Source: DASTFP01 sp963816855
GTDB taxonomy: Bacteria > Verrucomicrobiota > Verrucomicrobiia > Chthoniobacterales > Terrimicrobiaceae
Reading direction: 5' to 3'
Assembly: GCA_963816855.1 (NCBI GenBank)
Contig: CAWFMA010000006.1
Span: 111,730-175,729 of the forward strand
DNA length: 64,000 bases
This document shows, one piece after another, positions 35,914 through 44,975 of this stretch. How positions within the stretch are numbered: the first letter of the stretch is position 1; every line of letters starts with the position of its first letter. A program made the translations under genes and the position numbers. The notes beneath the pieces are model-generated. The model did no database searches and was not told the origin of the DNA. It worked only from the letters and a program-made list of their open reading frames with translations.

Positions 35914-38900
35914 TCAATGCTGGGTGGGAACCGGGGGAGGAGTGAGGGCTTTTTGTTTGAATCTCCTGAAGCATCCTCCCTCGCTGAATTGTCGCCAACC
36001 CCAGCGAAGCCAGCGAATCAGCGCCGCGGCAATCCAAAGCGCCCAGGCGAGCATCAGAAAGCGATACCACCACATCGAAACCGACAAGAAGGAGGGGCGT
36101 GGCAAAATCGTGTCCGCCCGAGCCGAATACCAGCGAAGCAGGGTTCGCCCGGACCCGTTTCCGACGATGAACATTTCGGGGTTGCCAAGCAGGCCTTGCG
36201 CCACGGCAGCCACGAGAATGGAAAGCGCGCCCGCGGTGAGGAGAACGAGAAAAACCTGCAGCAAGTTGTAGCCCAACGTAGGCAGGTCGAGGAACGACTG
36301 CCGCCCACGCCAGGCCAGGAAAAACAGCCAGCCGACGACCACCAAGGAAGCCGGCAATGGCACCTGGGTCAGACCGATCGCCAGGAGCATCCATTCGAGC
36401 GGGCGAAGCGGAGAGACGGCAACCCGGCCAAGGATCCAGGCGGCGATGACCGCGCAAAGCAAGATGCTCCAAAACCGTACCGCGGGGCCGCGCTGAGGCC
36501 CGGCCGCCCATAGGATCCACCGGTCATCTGGCACGCCCATTGAAGTATTGATATTCGCGCTTTCGACCGGCAGACGAACCTCCCCGGCGGTGACGCGAAA
36601 GCCAAGCGGCACGTTGATCTTCCATCCGACGGAAAGCGATTGCTCTCCCGGACGCAACGGGATGACGAGCTTGGTGCCGTCCTTTCGCGCCGGAAGAGCT
36701 TCGCCATTGTGCGTCAGCGAAGTGATTTCCGCATCCGCCGGAAGCTCGGTGAGGAAGTCCTGGCCCAGGCTGCATCGCACGGAGAGGTCGAGCTTGGAAA
36801 CACCTTGACGATTTCCCACGGCTATTTCGCGCGTCCCGCGGAGAACCGTGATTGTCGGACCCGCGATGGCTTCCGGGCGGCTGATCGCCAGATCGACTGC
36901 TTCGCCGGGCCAGGGGCGCCAAACGGGCACCAGTTCAGGGTTTCCGGGTTCGAAGATCGGCGCGAGACCGGAAATCGCGAGATTCCACACCGGCGAAGCA
37001 ACCATTTTCCAGCGCTCCACCCAGGAATCTCGAGCGTTGGTGGCCAGCTTGATGCGGTCCGTGATAGGCAGCTCACTATCCCATGCGTATTCCGAATCGT
37101 TCGCCCCCATCTGGATCTCGATGGAACCGTCCCGGACGACGGCATTTTCGGACAAGACATTTTCACCGGCAACCAGCGGCACGCGGAGGGCTATTGCCTT
37201 GCCCGTCGGAGAGAGCCGGCTCGCCTTGTTATGAATCTGCCAGGTGAGACCGAGCTCCAGATCTCGATCGATCGCGACGATCGCTTGCAGGTCCTGCCTG
37301 TCGTAGCTTGCCTCGCCGGAGGCCGATTTTTGGGTTCGAACCAGAGAGATCTGTTGCTCGGGAACGCCGTCTGGCCGCACTCCCCGGTATGTCCATTCCG
37401 GCGCGTCGATGCTCACCGCGCGAGGCCTCAACTGAAAAGTCCATTCCCATTCATCGACATCCGGGAGCAACCCCTCGATGCGGACGTCATGAACTCCCGG
37501 GGATAAAACGACCCAAAGATTGTCGTCCTCGCGCCGCAGAGCAGCGTCCGGCTTGTTATCAATGAGGACCGAGAGAGGGGACCAAGAGGCCAGACGCCCA
37601 GGCAGCGGAACCGCGGTTTGGATCGCGGCGTGAACCTGGGCCTCGATCGTTACCCGCCGGCCTTCGATTTTCAAGGAAGCAAAGGGGATATCCGCTGCGG
37701 TGGGGAACGCGTCGGACGTCTCCAGGAGGCGCTGTCGAAGCGTTTCCAGCGTTGCGGGATCGGGGATGTCTGCGCGCGCGGGCAACGCGGCTCCTGCCAG
37801 GAATCCGACGAGCAGCACGGCGGCAAGTTTGGCGGGTTTGCCGAAGATCGACCCACCCAGGTGCCGCGCCCCAAGAAGTACGCCGGCCAGAGCGAGCAGC
37901 AGGACGACGCGCAAGATCGTGAGTCCGCGCTCGAGAGCTGGAGGAATGAGCAAGACGTGAACCCGCTGGGAGGCCTGGACCGGACCGTTCCATCCAAAAC
38001 TCACGCTGCGCCAACTCCAATCGGGGACTGCCGGCCCGGTCTGAATGCGAGCGTTCGCCTCGTACATCAGGTTGCTGTCCGGAGCGGCTTTGCTCATCGC
38101 GAGGTCGGCGGCGTGGGCGCTGGCGTCGTATGACTTGGCCCGCGCCGCCTCTGCCGGCGCGGGAGCCACAGTCCCGGTTCCGCCCAATCTGAAATCCCGC
38201 GCCAGGAATGGACCTTTTGATCCCACCCTCTCCAATTGCGGGTAAAGAGCTTGTTGCACTTGCCCGGCGACGAAAGGGGTCAGGATAATGACGAGACAAG
38301 CGATGGTCAGCCATTTCCAGGTGATGATCACGCGGCGTCCCCACCCGGAGGAGACGACGCGAAGAAGAGCAATCGGCATCAAAAGGAACAGCCAGATATA
38401 GCGTGGCGCGCCGGGTTCATGATACGAAAGCCCGAAGGCGACAAAGGCCAGCAGCGCAGCCGGAAGGCCCCATAGTCGGAACACGGCGAACGAAAGGACA
38501 AGGACAAGGAAGAGATCGAGCAACGTCCAGGATGTGAGCCAGTCCCCACGCAGGCGATCCGCTCCGAACAGCGCGAAAAGACGCCAGCCCGGAGGAAGGT
38601 TGAGATCGACATTCAGCGTATCGGCGTCGGAGCGCCAACCGGTGGCGGAGAGTGTCTTCGTCTGACTGATCCGGCCAGCAGCCTCGAGGTTGAAGTTGCG
38701 TTCGCGGACCTCGATGCCGAGTGCTCCGTCCTGTGGGTTGCGAGTAATCAATTGCCACTGACCGCCGCTGTTCCGCACCGCCCCAAGCTCCTGTCCTGGC
38801 GCCGCGTCGAGTCTCCAAATCTGTTGCATCCGGCCACTGAGCTGATCGCGAAAAGTCATGCCGCGCCCGTCTTCATCGAGCCACAGCGCGCGGGCGATGC

Positions 38901-39957
38901 GCAGCCCCTCCGGTTTTTGGGCGCCCATTCCGCGCAAACGTTCCTCGATGCGCAGCGGCGTCGCCGTGTCCCATCGATAAACCGGCAGACTTCGCCACCT
39001 TTCGGGAAAGGTCGTCTGCGAGACGTCGACGGATGGCACGCCGAGAATCTCGACCATCCGAAAATCAGGCCGCGATTGGAATGCGATGAGCTGGCTTGTG
39101 ACTGCGGGTTTGGCTTCGCCCGCGTAGCGCAGCTCGGATGGGTTGTCCAGCCGGAATGCATCCAGAAGCACGGTCCATTTTCCGCTTCGCACCTGAGCCT
39201 TGAGGTGCCCGGAATTGTCCACGGCGACGGGAATCTGGCTGCTAATCGCGGCAAGTTTCCACCCTTCGGGGAGGACGGAGCCCAACTCCACCTCCCGGCC
39301 TTTGCCCGAAACCACCAATTCGATCTCCGTGCGCAGCCACAAGGGAATGCCATCCTCGATCAATGAGTAGAGCTTTATCCCCAGGAAATCCTTGTCAGCT
39401 TCTTCCGCGGACCGGTTGCGTTCGAGCCAGAGGATTCCCTCCGTATCCCAATCCGGAACCTCGACCTGGGTGCCCTCGATGCTGAGTACAAGAATGCCTA
39501 TTTCACGTGGAACGGGAATTTTGCCGGGCATCTGGTTCCACTTGTACGAGCCCTCGACGTCGTAAGAGCCCGGAGGCAGCTTGATCGCGGGACGACCGTC
39601 GTGCTCGACCACGGGAAGCAAGGCGCCGTGCGACTTGACCTCCATGGGCCAAAGGTCCTCGCTGCCCGGGAGCGGAATCCAAGTTTCACTGAAAACCGTT
39701 ACGCTAAGCTCGAACTTTCCGGAAGTCTTCCCGGCTTGCAGGGCGAGGCGCCCGGGCCAGAAACACAGGTGCTTGCTGGGATCGCTATAGGGCGAAGGAC
39801 AGGCATGGTCAGCATCGTTCCAAGTCGCCCATCCTTTCCAGGCCTGCAGCGGTTCCGGGATTTCCCGGGTTGTTTCACCGGCCGCAATCAAGGCAAAGGC
39901 GAGGGAAACGATCGTGAACAGGGAAAATCTTGAGCGGAGCAATCGTGAGGTCCTCAT
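35914..39957 (-). CDS. Very large membrane protein of unknown function (1,347 residues)
   Basis: The ATG at 39957 gives a signal peptide (MRTSRLLRSRFSLFTIVSLA). Residues about 30-480 are extracytoplasmic and beta-rich with repeated short strands (GSYDVEGSYKWNQMPGKIP, IPVAVDNSGHLKAQVRSG). A cluster of membrane helices at about 490-580 follows, a helix near 690-740, a second extracytoplasmic beta-rich part (about 750-1180) and four or five helices at the C-terminus (MLLAIGLTQVPLPASLVVV, LLTAGALSILVAAVAQ). It ends in a proline-rich tail. I recognise no family. A large envelope or export component is plausible, but that is only topology-based. Confidence 0.82.
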   Translation of the reverse strand: MRTSRLLRSRFSLFTIVSLAFALIAAGETTREIPEPLQAWKGWATWNDADHACPSPYSDPSKHLCFWPGRLALQAGKTSGKFELSVTVFSETWIPLPGSEDLWPMEVKSHGALLPVVEHDGRPAIKLPPGSYDVEGSYKWNQMPGKIPVPREIGILVLSIEGTQVEVPDWDTEGILWLERNRSAEEADKDFLGIKLYSLIEDGIPLWLRTEIELVVSGKGREVELGSVLPEGWKLAAISSQIPVAVDNSGHLKAQVRSGKWTVLLDAFRLDNPSELRYAGEAKPAVTSQLIAFQSRPDFRMVEILGVPSVDVSQTTFPERWRSLPVYRWDTATPLRIEERLRGMGAQKPEGLRIARALWLDEDGRGMTFRDQLSGRMQQIWRLDAAPGQELGAVRNSGGQWQLITRNPQDGALGIEVRERNFNLEAAGRISQTKTLSATGWRSDADTLNVDLNLPPGWRLFALFGADRLRGDWLTSWTLLDLFLVLVLSFAVFRLWGLPAALLAFVAFGLSYHEPGAPRYIWLFLLMPIALLRVVSSGWGRRVIITWKWLTIACLVIILTPFVAGQVQQALYPQLERVGSKGPFLARDFRLGGTGTVAPAPAEAARAKSYDASAHAADLAMSKAAPDSNLMYEANARIQTGPAVPDWSWRSVSFGWNGPVQASQRVHVLLIPPALERGLTILRVVLLLALAGVLLGARHLGGSIFGKPAKLAAVLLVGFLAGAALPARADIPDPATLETLRQRLLETSDAFPTAADIPFASLKIEGRRVTIEAQVHAAIQTAVPLPGRLASWSPLSVLIDNKPDAALRREDDNLWVVLSPGVHDVRIEGLLPDVDEWEWTFQLRPRAVSIDAPEWTYRGVRPDGVPEQQISLVRTQKSASGEASYDRQDLQAIVAIDRDLELGLTWQIHNKASRLSPTGKAIALRVPLVAGENVLSENAVVRDGSIEIQMGANDSEYAWDSELPITDRIKLATNARDSWVERWKMVASPVWNLAISGLAPIFEPGNPELVPVWRPWPGEAVDLAISRPEAIAGPTITVLRGTREIAVGNRQGVSKLDLSVRCSLGQDFLTELPADAEITSLTHNGEALPARKDGTKLVIPLRPGEQSLSVGWKINVPLGFRVTAGEVRLPVESANINTSMGVPDDRWILWAAGPQRGPAVRFWSILLCAVIAAWILGRVAVSPLRPLEWMLLAIGLTQVPLPASLVVVGWLFFLAWRGRQSFLDLPTLGYNLLQVFLVLLTAGALSILVAAVAQGLLGNPEMFIVGNGSGRTLLRWYSARADTILPRPSFLSVSMWWYRFLMLAWALWIAAALIRWLRWGWRQFSEGGCFRRFKQKALTPPPVPTQH

Positions 39958-40250
39958 AGTAAACGGAGAGAGAACTCAGGGTGCCTAGCTCTTTGCTCGG
40001 CGGAAGCCAATCAGATTAGACCAAGCTTGGCGAAAAGAGCCGCGCCGAGAGGGATGCGCCACCGAAGGCTGTTCGCCGGCGAAGGCCAATCGGAATGTGT
40101 GGCGATCGATACTTTCGGAGCGAGCGGCCGTTCCGGGACTTCGGATTCGGAAGCTGTTTCAAACGATGAGGGGAGGCGTTGCCGCCAGCAAAAACCTTTA
40201 AAGAATAACAGACCCGTGGCAAAATCTCCATTCCTTCGAAAAGCACTCTC
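39958..40250. other. Intergenic region before htpG
   Basis: Nearly 300 bases between divergent starts. A possible -35/-10 pair (TTGCCG, AGAATA near 40180-40207) is weak. A minus frame ending in IPLGAALFAKLGLI at 40011 has coding-like codons for about 60 residues but no convincing start. No heat-shock inverted repeat (CIRCE-type) is seen. Confidence 0.35.
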
Positions 40251-42074
40251 ATGAGCACCATTGAAAAGCATCAGTTTCAGGCGGAGATATCCCAGCTCCT
40301 CGATATCGTGATTCACTCGCTGTACACGGACAAGGAGATTTTCATTAGAGAGCTTATTTCCAACGCTGCCGACGCCTCCGAAAAGCTGCGTTTTCTGCAA
40401 ACATCTGGGGCGGAAATCTTCCAACCAGAGCGGCCGCTGACCATTTCGATCAACACCGACGACACCGCGCACACGATTTCGATTTCGGACTCGGGGATCG
40501 GAATGACCCGCGATGAACTCATCGAGAATCTTGGGACAGTCGCGCACTCCGGCTCAAAAGCATTCCTCCAGCAAATCAAAGAGAACGCCTCCAATCCGAC
40601 CCTCATCGGCCAGTTCGGAGTCGGGTTTTATTCTTCGTTTATGGTGGGCACCAAGGTGACGGTGCTGACCCGCTCTTACCAGCCGGAGGAGACCGGATGG
40701 ATTTGGACTTCGGATGGGGTGAACTCCTATGACCTCGAGGCCGGGGTGGATCTTCCCCGCGGCACGAAGATTGTGGTTAGCCTCAGGGAGGCCGACCACG
40801 AATTCTCGCGCTCCCACCGGGTGGAAGCGATCATCCAGCGGTATTCGAATTTTGTCGGATTTCCCATCGAGCTCAATGGGAACGCGGTCAATACGATCCG
40901 GGCCATCTGGACCCGAAGCAAATCGGAGCTCACCGGGACGGACTACGATGAATTTTATAAGTTCATTGGCCACGACCTCGAGCCCCCGCTCTACTGGTTT
41001 CATTTCAGCGCCGACGCGCCGTTGGCCATCAACGCCCTCCTCTTCATTCCGAAAAACAGCCTGGAAAAGCTTGGCATGCCCAAGATCGAATCGGAGGTGC
41101 ACCTTTACTGCCGGAAAATTCTCATCCAATCGAAAGCCAAAGGTTTGCTTCCAGAGTGGCTTAGATTCCTCAAAGGGGTCGTGGACAGCGAGGATCTTCC
41201 GCTCAATATCTCCCGCGAGACGATGCAGGACTCGGCATTGTTGCAAAAACTCAACAAGGTCCTGACCGGCCGCTTCCTCAAGTTTCTGGAAGAAGAGGCC
41301 CAGAGCGATAGCGAAAAATACGCCGGATTTTTCAAGGAGTTCGGCCATTTTCTCAAAGAAGGGGTCGTTAGCGACTTCGCGCATCGGGAGACTTTGGCCA
41401 AGCTCTTGCGCTATCAGACCTCGCAATCGGAAACCCCGGTCGGCCTCGCCGACTATGTCGCGCGGATTCCCGAGGGACAGAAGGAAATCTATTACATCTC
41501 GGCCCCGAATCGCGAAGCCTGCATGGCGAGCCCGTATCTGGAGGGTTTGAAGGTAAAGAACTACGAAACGCTTTTCCTCTTTGATCCTTGGGACGAATTC
41601 GTTATGGATCACCTCCGCGAATTCGACGGAAAGAAGCTCGTTGCCGCGGAAAGGGCCGAGATTTCCATCGAGGTCCCGGAAAAGAAGCTCGGCGATACTG
41701 CCGCCCGCCTGCTTTGCAACTTCATCAAGGAAACCCTTGGCGATAAGGTTGGCGAAGTTCGGATCTCCGGCCGGCTCGTCGATAGCCCGGCGGTGGTCGT
41801 TGAAAGCGACAAGGCGATGACCTCAAGCATGAGGCGCATTTTGAAGAACCTGAGTCGTGGCTCGGAAAGCCCCTTCAAGCATGACCTGGAAATCAACCCC
41901 AACCATCCGGCCCTTGTCGGGCTCGAAGGCATCCGTCAATCGCGCCCCGAGGTGTCCAAGCAAGTTGCCGAACAGATTTACGACAACGCGCTCATGGCGG
42001 CAGGTCTGCTTGACGACCCCCAGTCGATGCTGAAGCGCATCAATTCACTTCTGGAGCAACTGGTCGCCAGCTAG
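40251..42074 (+). CDS. htpG: Molecular chaperone HtpG (bacterial Hsp90)
   Basis: A 607-residue cytoplasmic dimeric chaperone. Motifs of the ATP-binding N-domain are intact: ELISNAADA, SDSGIGMTRDELIENLGTVAHSG split by position, GQFGVGFYSSFM. The middle domain has LPLNISRETMQ and the C-domain has SMRRILKN and NPNHPAL. Length is normal for bacterial HtpG. Confidence 0.97.
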   Translation: MSTIEKHQFQAEISQLLDIVIHSLYTDKEIFIRELISNAADASEKLRFLQTSGAEIFQPERPLTISINTDDTAHTISISDSGIGMTRDELIENLGTVAHSGSKAFLQQIKENASNPTLIGQFGVGFYSSFMVGTKVTVLTRSYQPEETGWIWTSDGVNSYDLEAGVDLPRGTKIVVSLREADHEFSRSHRVEAIIQRYSNFVGFPIELNGNAVNTIRAIWTRSKSELTGTDYDEFYKFIGHDLEPPLYWFHFSADAPLAINALLFIPKNSLEKLGMPKIESEVHLYCRKILIQSKAKGLLPEWLRFLKGVVDSEDLPLNISRETMQDSALLQKLNKVLTGRFLKFLEEEAQSDSEKYAGFFKEFGHFLKEGVVSDFAHRETLAKLLRYQTSQSETPVGLADYVARIPEGQKEIYYISAPNREACMASPYLEGLKVKNYETLFLFDPWDEFVMDHLREFDGKKLVAAERAEISIEVPEKKLGDTAARLLCNFIKETLGDKVGEVRISGRLVDSPAVVVESDKAMTSSMRRILKNLSRGSESPFKHDLEINPNHPALVGLEGIRQSRPEVSKQVAEQIYDNALMAAGLLDDPQSMLKRINSLLEQLVAS

Positions 42075-42122
42075 CCGCCGACGAACACCTTTCTAAGGCC
42101 GTGCAACGCGCGCTGTGCTCGC

Positions 42123-42584
42123 TCAATGGGAAACCGCGGCGAAGAGTTCATCGAGGGCTCGCAAACGACGCGACAAGTCGCGGGCGATATTCAGGATGAT
42201 GATCGCGTATTGGTCGGGTTGTTTCTCGAAGAGATGAAGCAAATCGGTGCTCTTCAGTCCAAAGACGCGCGTGCTCTCGATCGCCCTAACGGAAGCGCAT
42301 CGCGTCAGGCATTCAATGATGCACATCTCGCCGAAAAAATCTCTTGGTCCCAGCACGGCGAGGACCGTTTCGTGCGATTCCCCCAGGTTTTTGACCACTT
42401 CAACGCGGCCGGCATGGATCACGAACATCCGGTTACCTCTTTCCGCTTCTCCGAGGATGGTCTGGCCGGCGCGGAAGCCGGCTTCTTTAGCCGCCTCGGC
42501 GATCATGGCCAGCGCGGAGGTCTTGAGTCCGGCAAAAATTGGAATGGTTTCTAGAAAATCCTGGGCTTTTTTTGTGGTGACCAT
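42123..42584 (-). CDS. Stand-alone cyclic-nucleotide-binding domain protein
   Basis: The ATG at 42584 (MVTTKKAQDFLETIPIF) gives 153 residues consisting of one CRP-type cNMP domain (FVIHAGRVEVVKN, GPRDFFGEMCIIE, CASVRAIESTRVFGL). There is no DNA-binding HTH. The loop that binds the phosphate keeps FGEM but Arg is shifted, so ligand binding is uncertain. It ends just past the IS element's upstream flank; no partner kinase or cyclase is next to it. Confidence 0.85.
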   Translation of the reverse strand: MVTTKKAQDFLETIPIFAGLKTSALAMIAEAAKEAGFRAGQTILGEAERGNRMFVIHAGRVEVVKNLGESHETVLAVLGPRDFFGEMCIIECLTRCASVRAIESTRVFGLKSTDLLHLFEKQPDQYAIIILNIARDLSRRLRALDELFAAVSH

Positions 42585-42840
42585 GGCCAAGCCTACGGGT
42601 GAAGACTCCAGGCCGGAGCCGCGAGAATCTCGGAAAACCCCGCTCGAAGGCAATGGCGCGGCTCGAAATCGGGGCGGCCCCGCTTTTTTGGAACAACCAG
42701 CTCAGGCGCCCTCGTCGCGGTGGCCGAGAATCTGAACGAGCGCGCTCTCATGGTCTTTCCCTGAATATACCGCCTTAAGAGGCATTGACAGTCTGATTTG
42801 TCAAATCGCGCCTTGGAGAAGAGGCGTGTCAATTTGGCTT

Positions 42841-42863
42841 ATGGCTATTCACTTGACTCAACC
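42841..42863 (+). repeat. Left terminal inverted repeat of the IS1595-type element
   Basis: GGCTATTCACTTGACTCAACC (42843-42863) matches the inverted right end with one mismatch inside 21 bases. Confidence 0.9.
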
Positions 42864-42887
42864 GACCCCAAGATATAGCGGTCTGGA

Positions 42888-43817
42888 GTGGCCGAGGATT
42901 ACCCGCGCACATTGGTGGAACTGGAGCGGCGCTTTTCCGACGATGCCGCGTGTCGGCAATATCTTTTCGCGTTGCGCTGGCCGGCAGGCTTTCGTTGCCC
43001 TCGATGCCAGCGGGAAAATGCTTGGCCGATTTCGCGCGGACTTTGGCTTTGCACAGGCTGTCGGACGCAAGTGTCGGTGCTCGCGGGAACCGTGTTTCAA
43101 GACACTCATCTTCCCCTGACGGTATGGTTTCGAGCGATGTGGCACATGACCAGCCAGAAGAATGGAATGAGCGCGCTTGGCCTCCAACGGGTTCTTGGAC
43201 TGGGCAGCTACAAGACGGCGTGGCTGATGCTCCACAAGCTGCGCCAGGCGATGGTGCGCCCCGGCCGGGAGCGTTTGCGAGGCGTGGTGGAGGTAGATGA
43301 AACCTACTGGGGGGCAACCGAATCTGGGGGAGCAACCGGCCGCCTGATCGACAGCAAGGTGCTGATCGTCGTCGCAGCCGAGCAGGACGGCAAAGGCATC
43401 GGTCGCATCCGCATGGCACGAATCCCCGATTTCGACCGGGCAACGCTTCATGGCTTCATCCGATCGTCTGTGGAACCCGGGAGTACGGTTCGCACTGACG
43501 GGCTCAACTCCTACCGTGAGATAGAAGGATACGTCCATAACAGGAAAGTCCAACGCCGTCTCCAGCACGGGGAGCATATGCTTCCAAGAGTCCACCGAGC
43601 GGTTTCCCTGCTCAAGCGGTGGATGCTCGGAACACACCAAGGAGCCGTCCGGCACCAGCACCTCGAGGATTACCTCAACGAATTCGTCTTCCGCTTCAAC
43701 CGGCGCAAGTCGGCGTCGCGAGGAAAGCTCTTCTACCGGATCGCACAGCAGGCCGCCCAGATCGCTCCGACTACCTACGAGAAACTGGTCCGGCCACAAG
43801 ATCTTGTGCATGGTTGA
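42888..43817 (+). CDS. IS1595-family transposase
   Basis: A 309-residue transposase with an N-terminal zinc ribbon (FRCPRCQ with LWLCTGCRTQ) followed by the ISXO2-like DDE domain: VVEVDETYWG, STVRTDGLNSY and a final HLEDYLNEFVFRFNRR. The frame is uninterrupted and the stop lies inside the right inverted repeat, so the enzyme is probably functional. Confidence 0.95.
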   Translation: MAEDYPRTLVELERRFSDDAACRQYLFALRWPAGFRCPRCQRENAWPISRGLWLCTGCRTQVSVLAGTVFQDTHLPLTVWFRAMWHMTSQKNGMSALGLQRVLGLGSYKTAWLMLHKLRQAMVRPGRERLRGVVEVDETYWGATESGGATGRLIDSKVLIVVAAEQDGKGIGRIRMARIPDFDRATLHGFIRSSVEPGSTVRTDGLNSYREIEGYVHNRKVQRRLQHGEHMLPRVHRAVSLLKRWMLGTHQGAVRHQHLEDYLNEFVFRFNRRKSASRGKLFYRIAQQAAQIAPTTYEKLVRPQDLVHG

Positions 43818-43834
43818 GTCAAGTAAATAGCCCT
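43812..43834 (-). repeat. Right terminal inverted repeat of the IS1595-type element
   Basis: Read inward on the minus strand it gives GGCTATTTACTTGACTCAAC followed by C, the counterpart of the left end. Confidence 0.9.
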
Positions 43835-43892
43835 AATTTGGCTTGAAAGTTCGGATCTCGCTCTTGGGGCGACGAAGCTTTAGAGAGTAGGC

Positions 43893-44930
43893 ATGAAAGA
43901 CATTTATCTCGGCACGGACAGCGGCGCCACGACTTCGAAGACCTGCGGCGTGTTTGCGGACGGCATGCCGATTTCACTGAAGCTCGCCCAAAGTTCAACA
44001 AATTCGCAGCTTGGCACGAGCGCCGTTATCGAGGGGTGGATCGAGGGCGTGGAGAAGTTTCTGACGGAAAATCAGCTTGGATGGGACCAGGTGCGCGGGG
44101 CCGGGTTGGCGATACCTGGCCCGTATCAATCCTATGGCATTCTCGATCGATCGGCGAATCTTCCCCCCGCGTTTGCGGGCTGGGATTTTCACACCGACTA
44201 CTCGCGCGCGTTGGCGCGGCAGGCGGGACGCCCCATCCCACTGGTAGCGGGCAACGACGGGAATTACGGCGGGGTCGCAGAAGCGGCGAAAGTGCGCGGC
44301 GAAAAGAAAGCCTCCGTGATCATGCTGGCTCCTGGCTCCGGATTGGGTGCGGCCTACATGGGCCCGCAGGGACTTCCCCTGGAGGGCGACACTCTCGCCG
44401 GGATGGAAGCCGGCCATATGCCGGCCCCAATTCATTTGCTTGGCTTGCCGCCCTTCGCCTGCGGCTGCGGGCGATCATGGGGGTGTTTTGAAGCATACAC
44501 CACTCTTTCCGGCTTGCCGCAATATCTGGACTTCCTGGCGCCGAAGTATCCCGATCATGAACTTGTTTCTTCCGTGGAACCGGCGAAGCAAAAAGCCCTC
44601 TCCCTCCGCGACCGCGCGCAGAAAGGCGATCCTCTGGCACTCGAGATCTTCGACTATCAGGCGCGGGCCCTGGGCTTGCATGTGGCGAATTTGTCGATCG
44701 CCCTTGATGCGGAGTTCGTAGTTATCGGCGGGGGTTTGATAGATCCCGATGCGACCTCCCAGGAATTCCGGGATCGCTATCTTAGCACAATCCAAAGCTC
44801 TGCGGAACCCTGGTTATTTCCGGTGCAGCGTCAATCGATCAAGATCGTGCCGGCCAGCCTCGGCGAGCTTTCGCAGGCGATCGGCGCCGCTCTCGTCGCG
44901 TTGTATACAGAAAAAAGTCGGTCACAATAG
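43893..44930 (+). CDS. ROK-family sugar kinase
   Basis: A 345-residue protein with DSGATTSKTCGV as the ATP phosphate-1 motif, LAIPGPYQ and VAGNDGNYGG as catalytic regions, GSGLGAAYMG as phosphate-2 motif, and the ROK zinc signature CGCGRSWGCFEAYTT. There is no N-terminal HTH, so it is an enzyme rather than a repressor. Glucose or an N-acetylhexosamine is the likely substrate. Its gene starts 48 bases after the IS target duplication; the IS may have displaced its promoter. Confidence 0.9.
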   Translation: MKDIYLGTDSGATTSKTCGVFADGMPISLKLAQSSTNSQLGTSAVIEGWIEGVEKFLTENQLGWDQVRGAGLAIPGPYQSYGILDRSANLPPAFAGWDFHTDYSRALARQAGRPIPLVAGNDGNYGGVAEAAKVRGEKKASVIMLAPGSGLGAAYMGPQGLPLEGDTLAGMEAGHMPAPIHLLGLPPFACGCGRSWGCFEAYTTLSGLPQYLDFLAPKYPDHELVSSVEPAKQKALSLRDRAQKGDPLALEIFDYQARALGLHVANLSIALDAEFVVIGGGLIDPDATSQEFRDRYLSTIQSSAEPWLFPVQRQSIKIVPASLGELSQAIGAALVALYTEKSRSQ

Positions 44931-44975
44931 AAAGAGGTCTCGACCTCCCGCCAGGCCGTGAATCGCACGGCATTT

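Larger units (their letters stand above)
42841..43834 (+). mobile_element. IS1595-type insertion sequence, intact
   Basis: The 994-bp element has 23-bp terminal inverted repeats at 42841-42863 and 43812-43834, matching at 21 of 23 positions. It is flanked by a direct repeat AATTTGGCTT (42831-42840 and 43835-43844), the presumed target duplication; ten bases is longer than the eight usually reported for this family. It carries one transposase gene and looks recent. It sits between the cNMP gene and the ROK kinase gene without breaking either. Confidence 0.92.

Noticed and set aside
40011..40547. Minus ORF overlapping the start of htpG
   Set aside because: Most of it is antisense to htpG. The last 60 codons look coding-like but no start fits.
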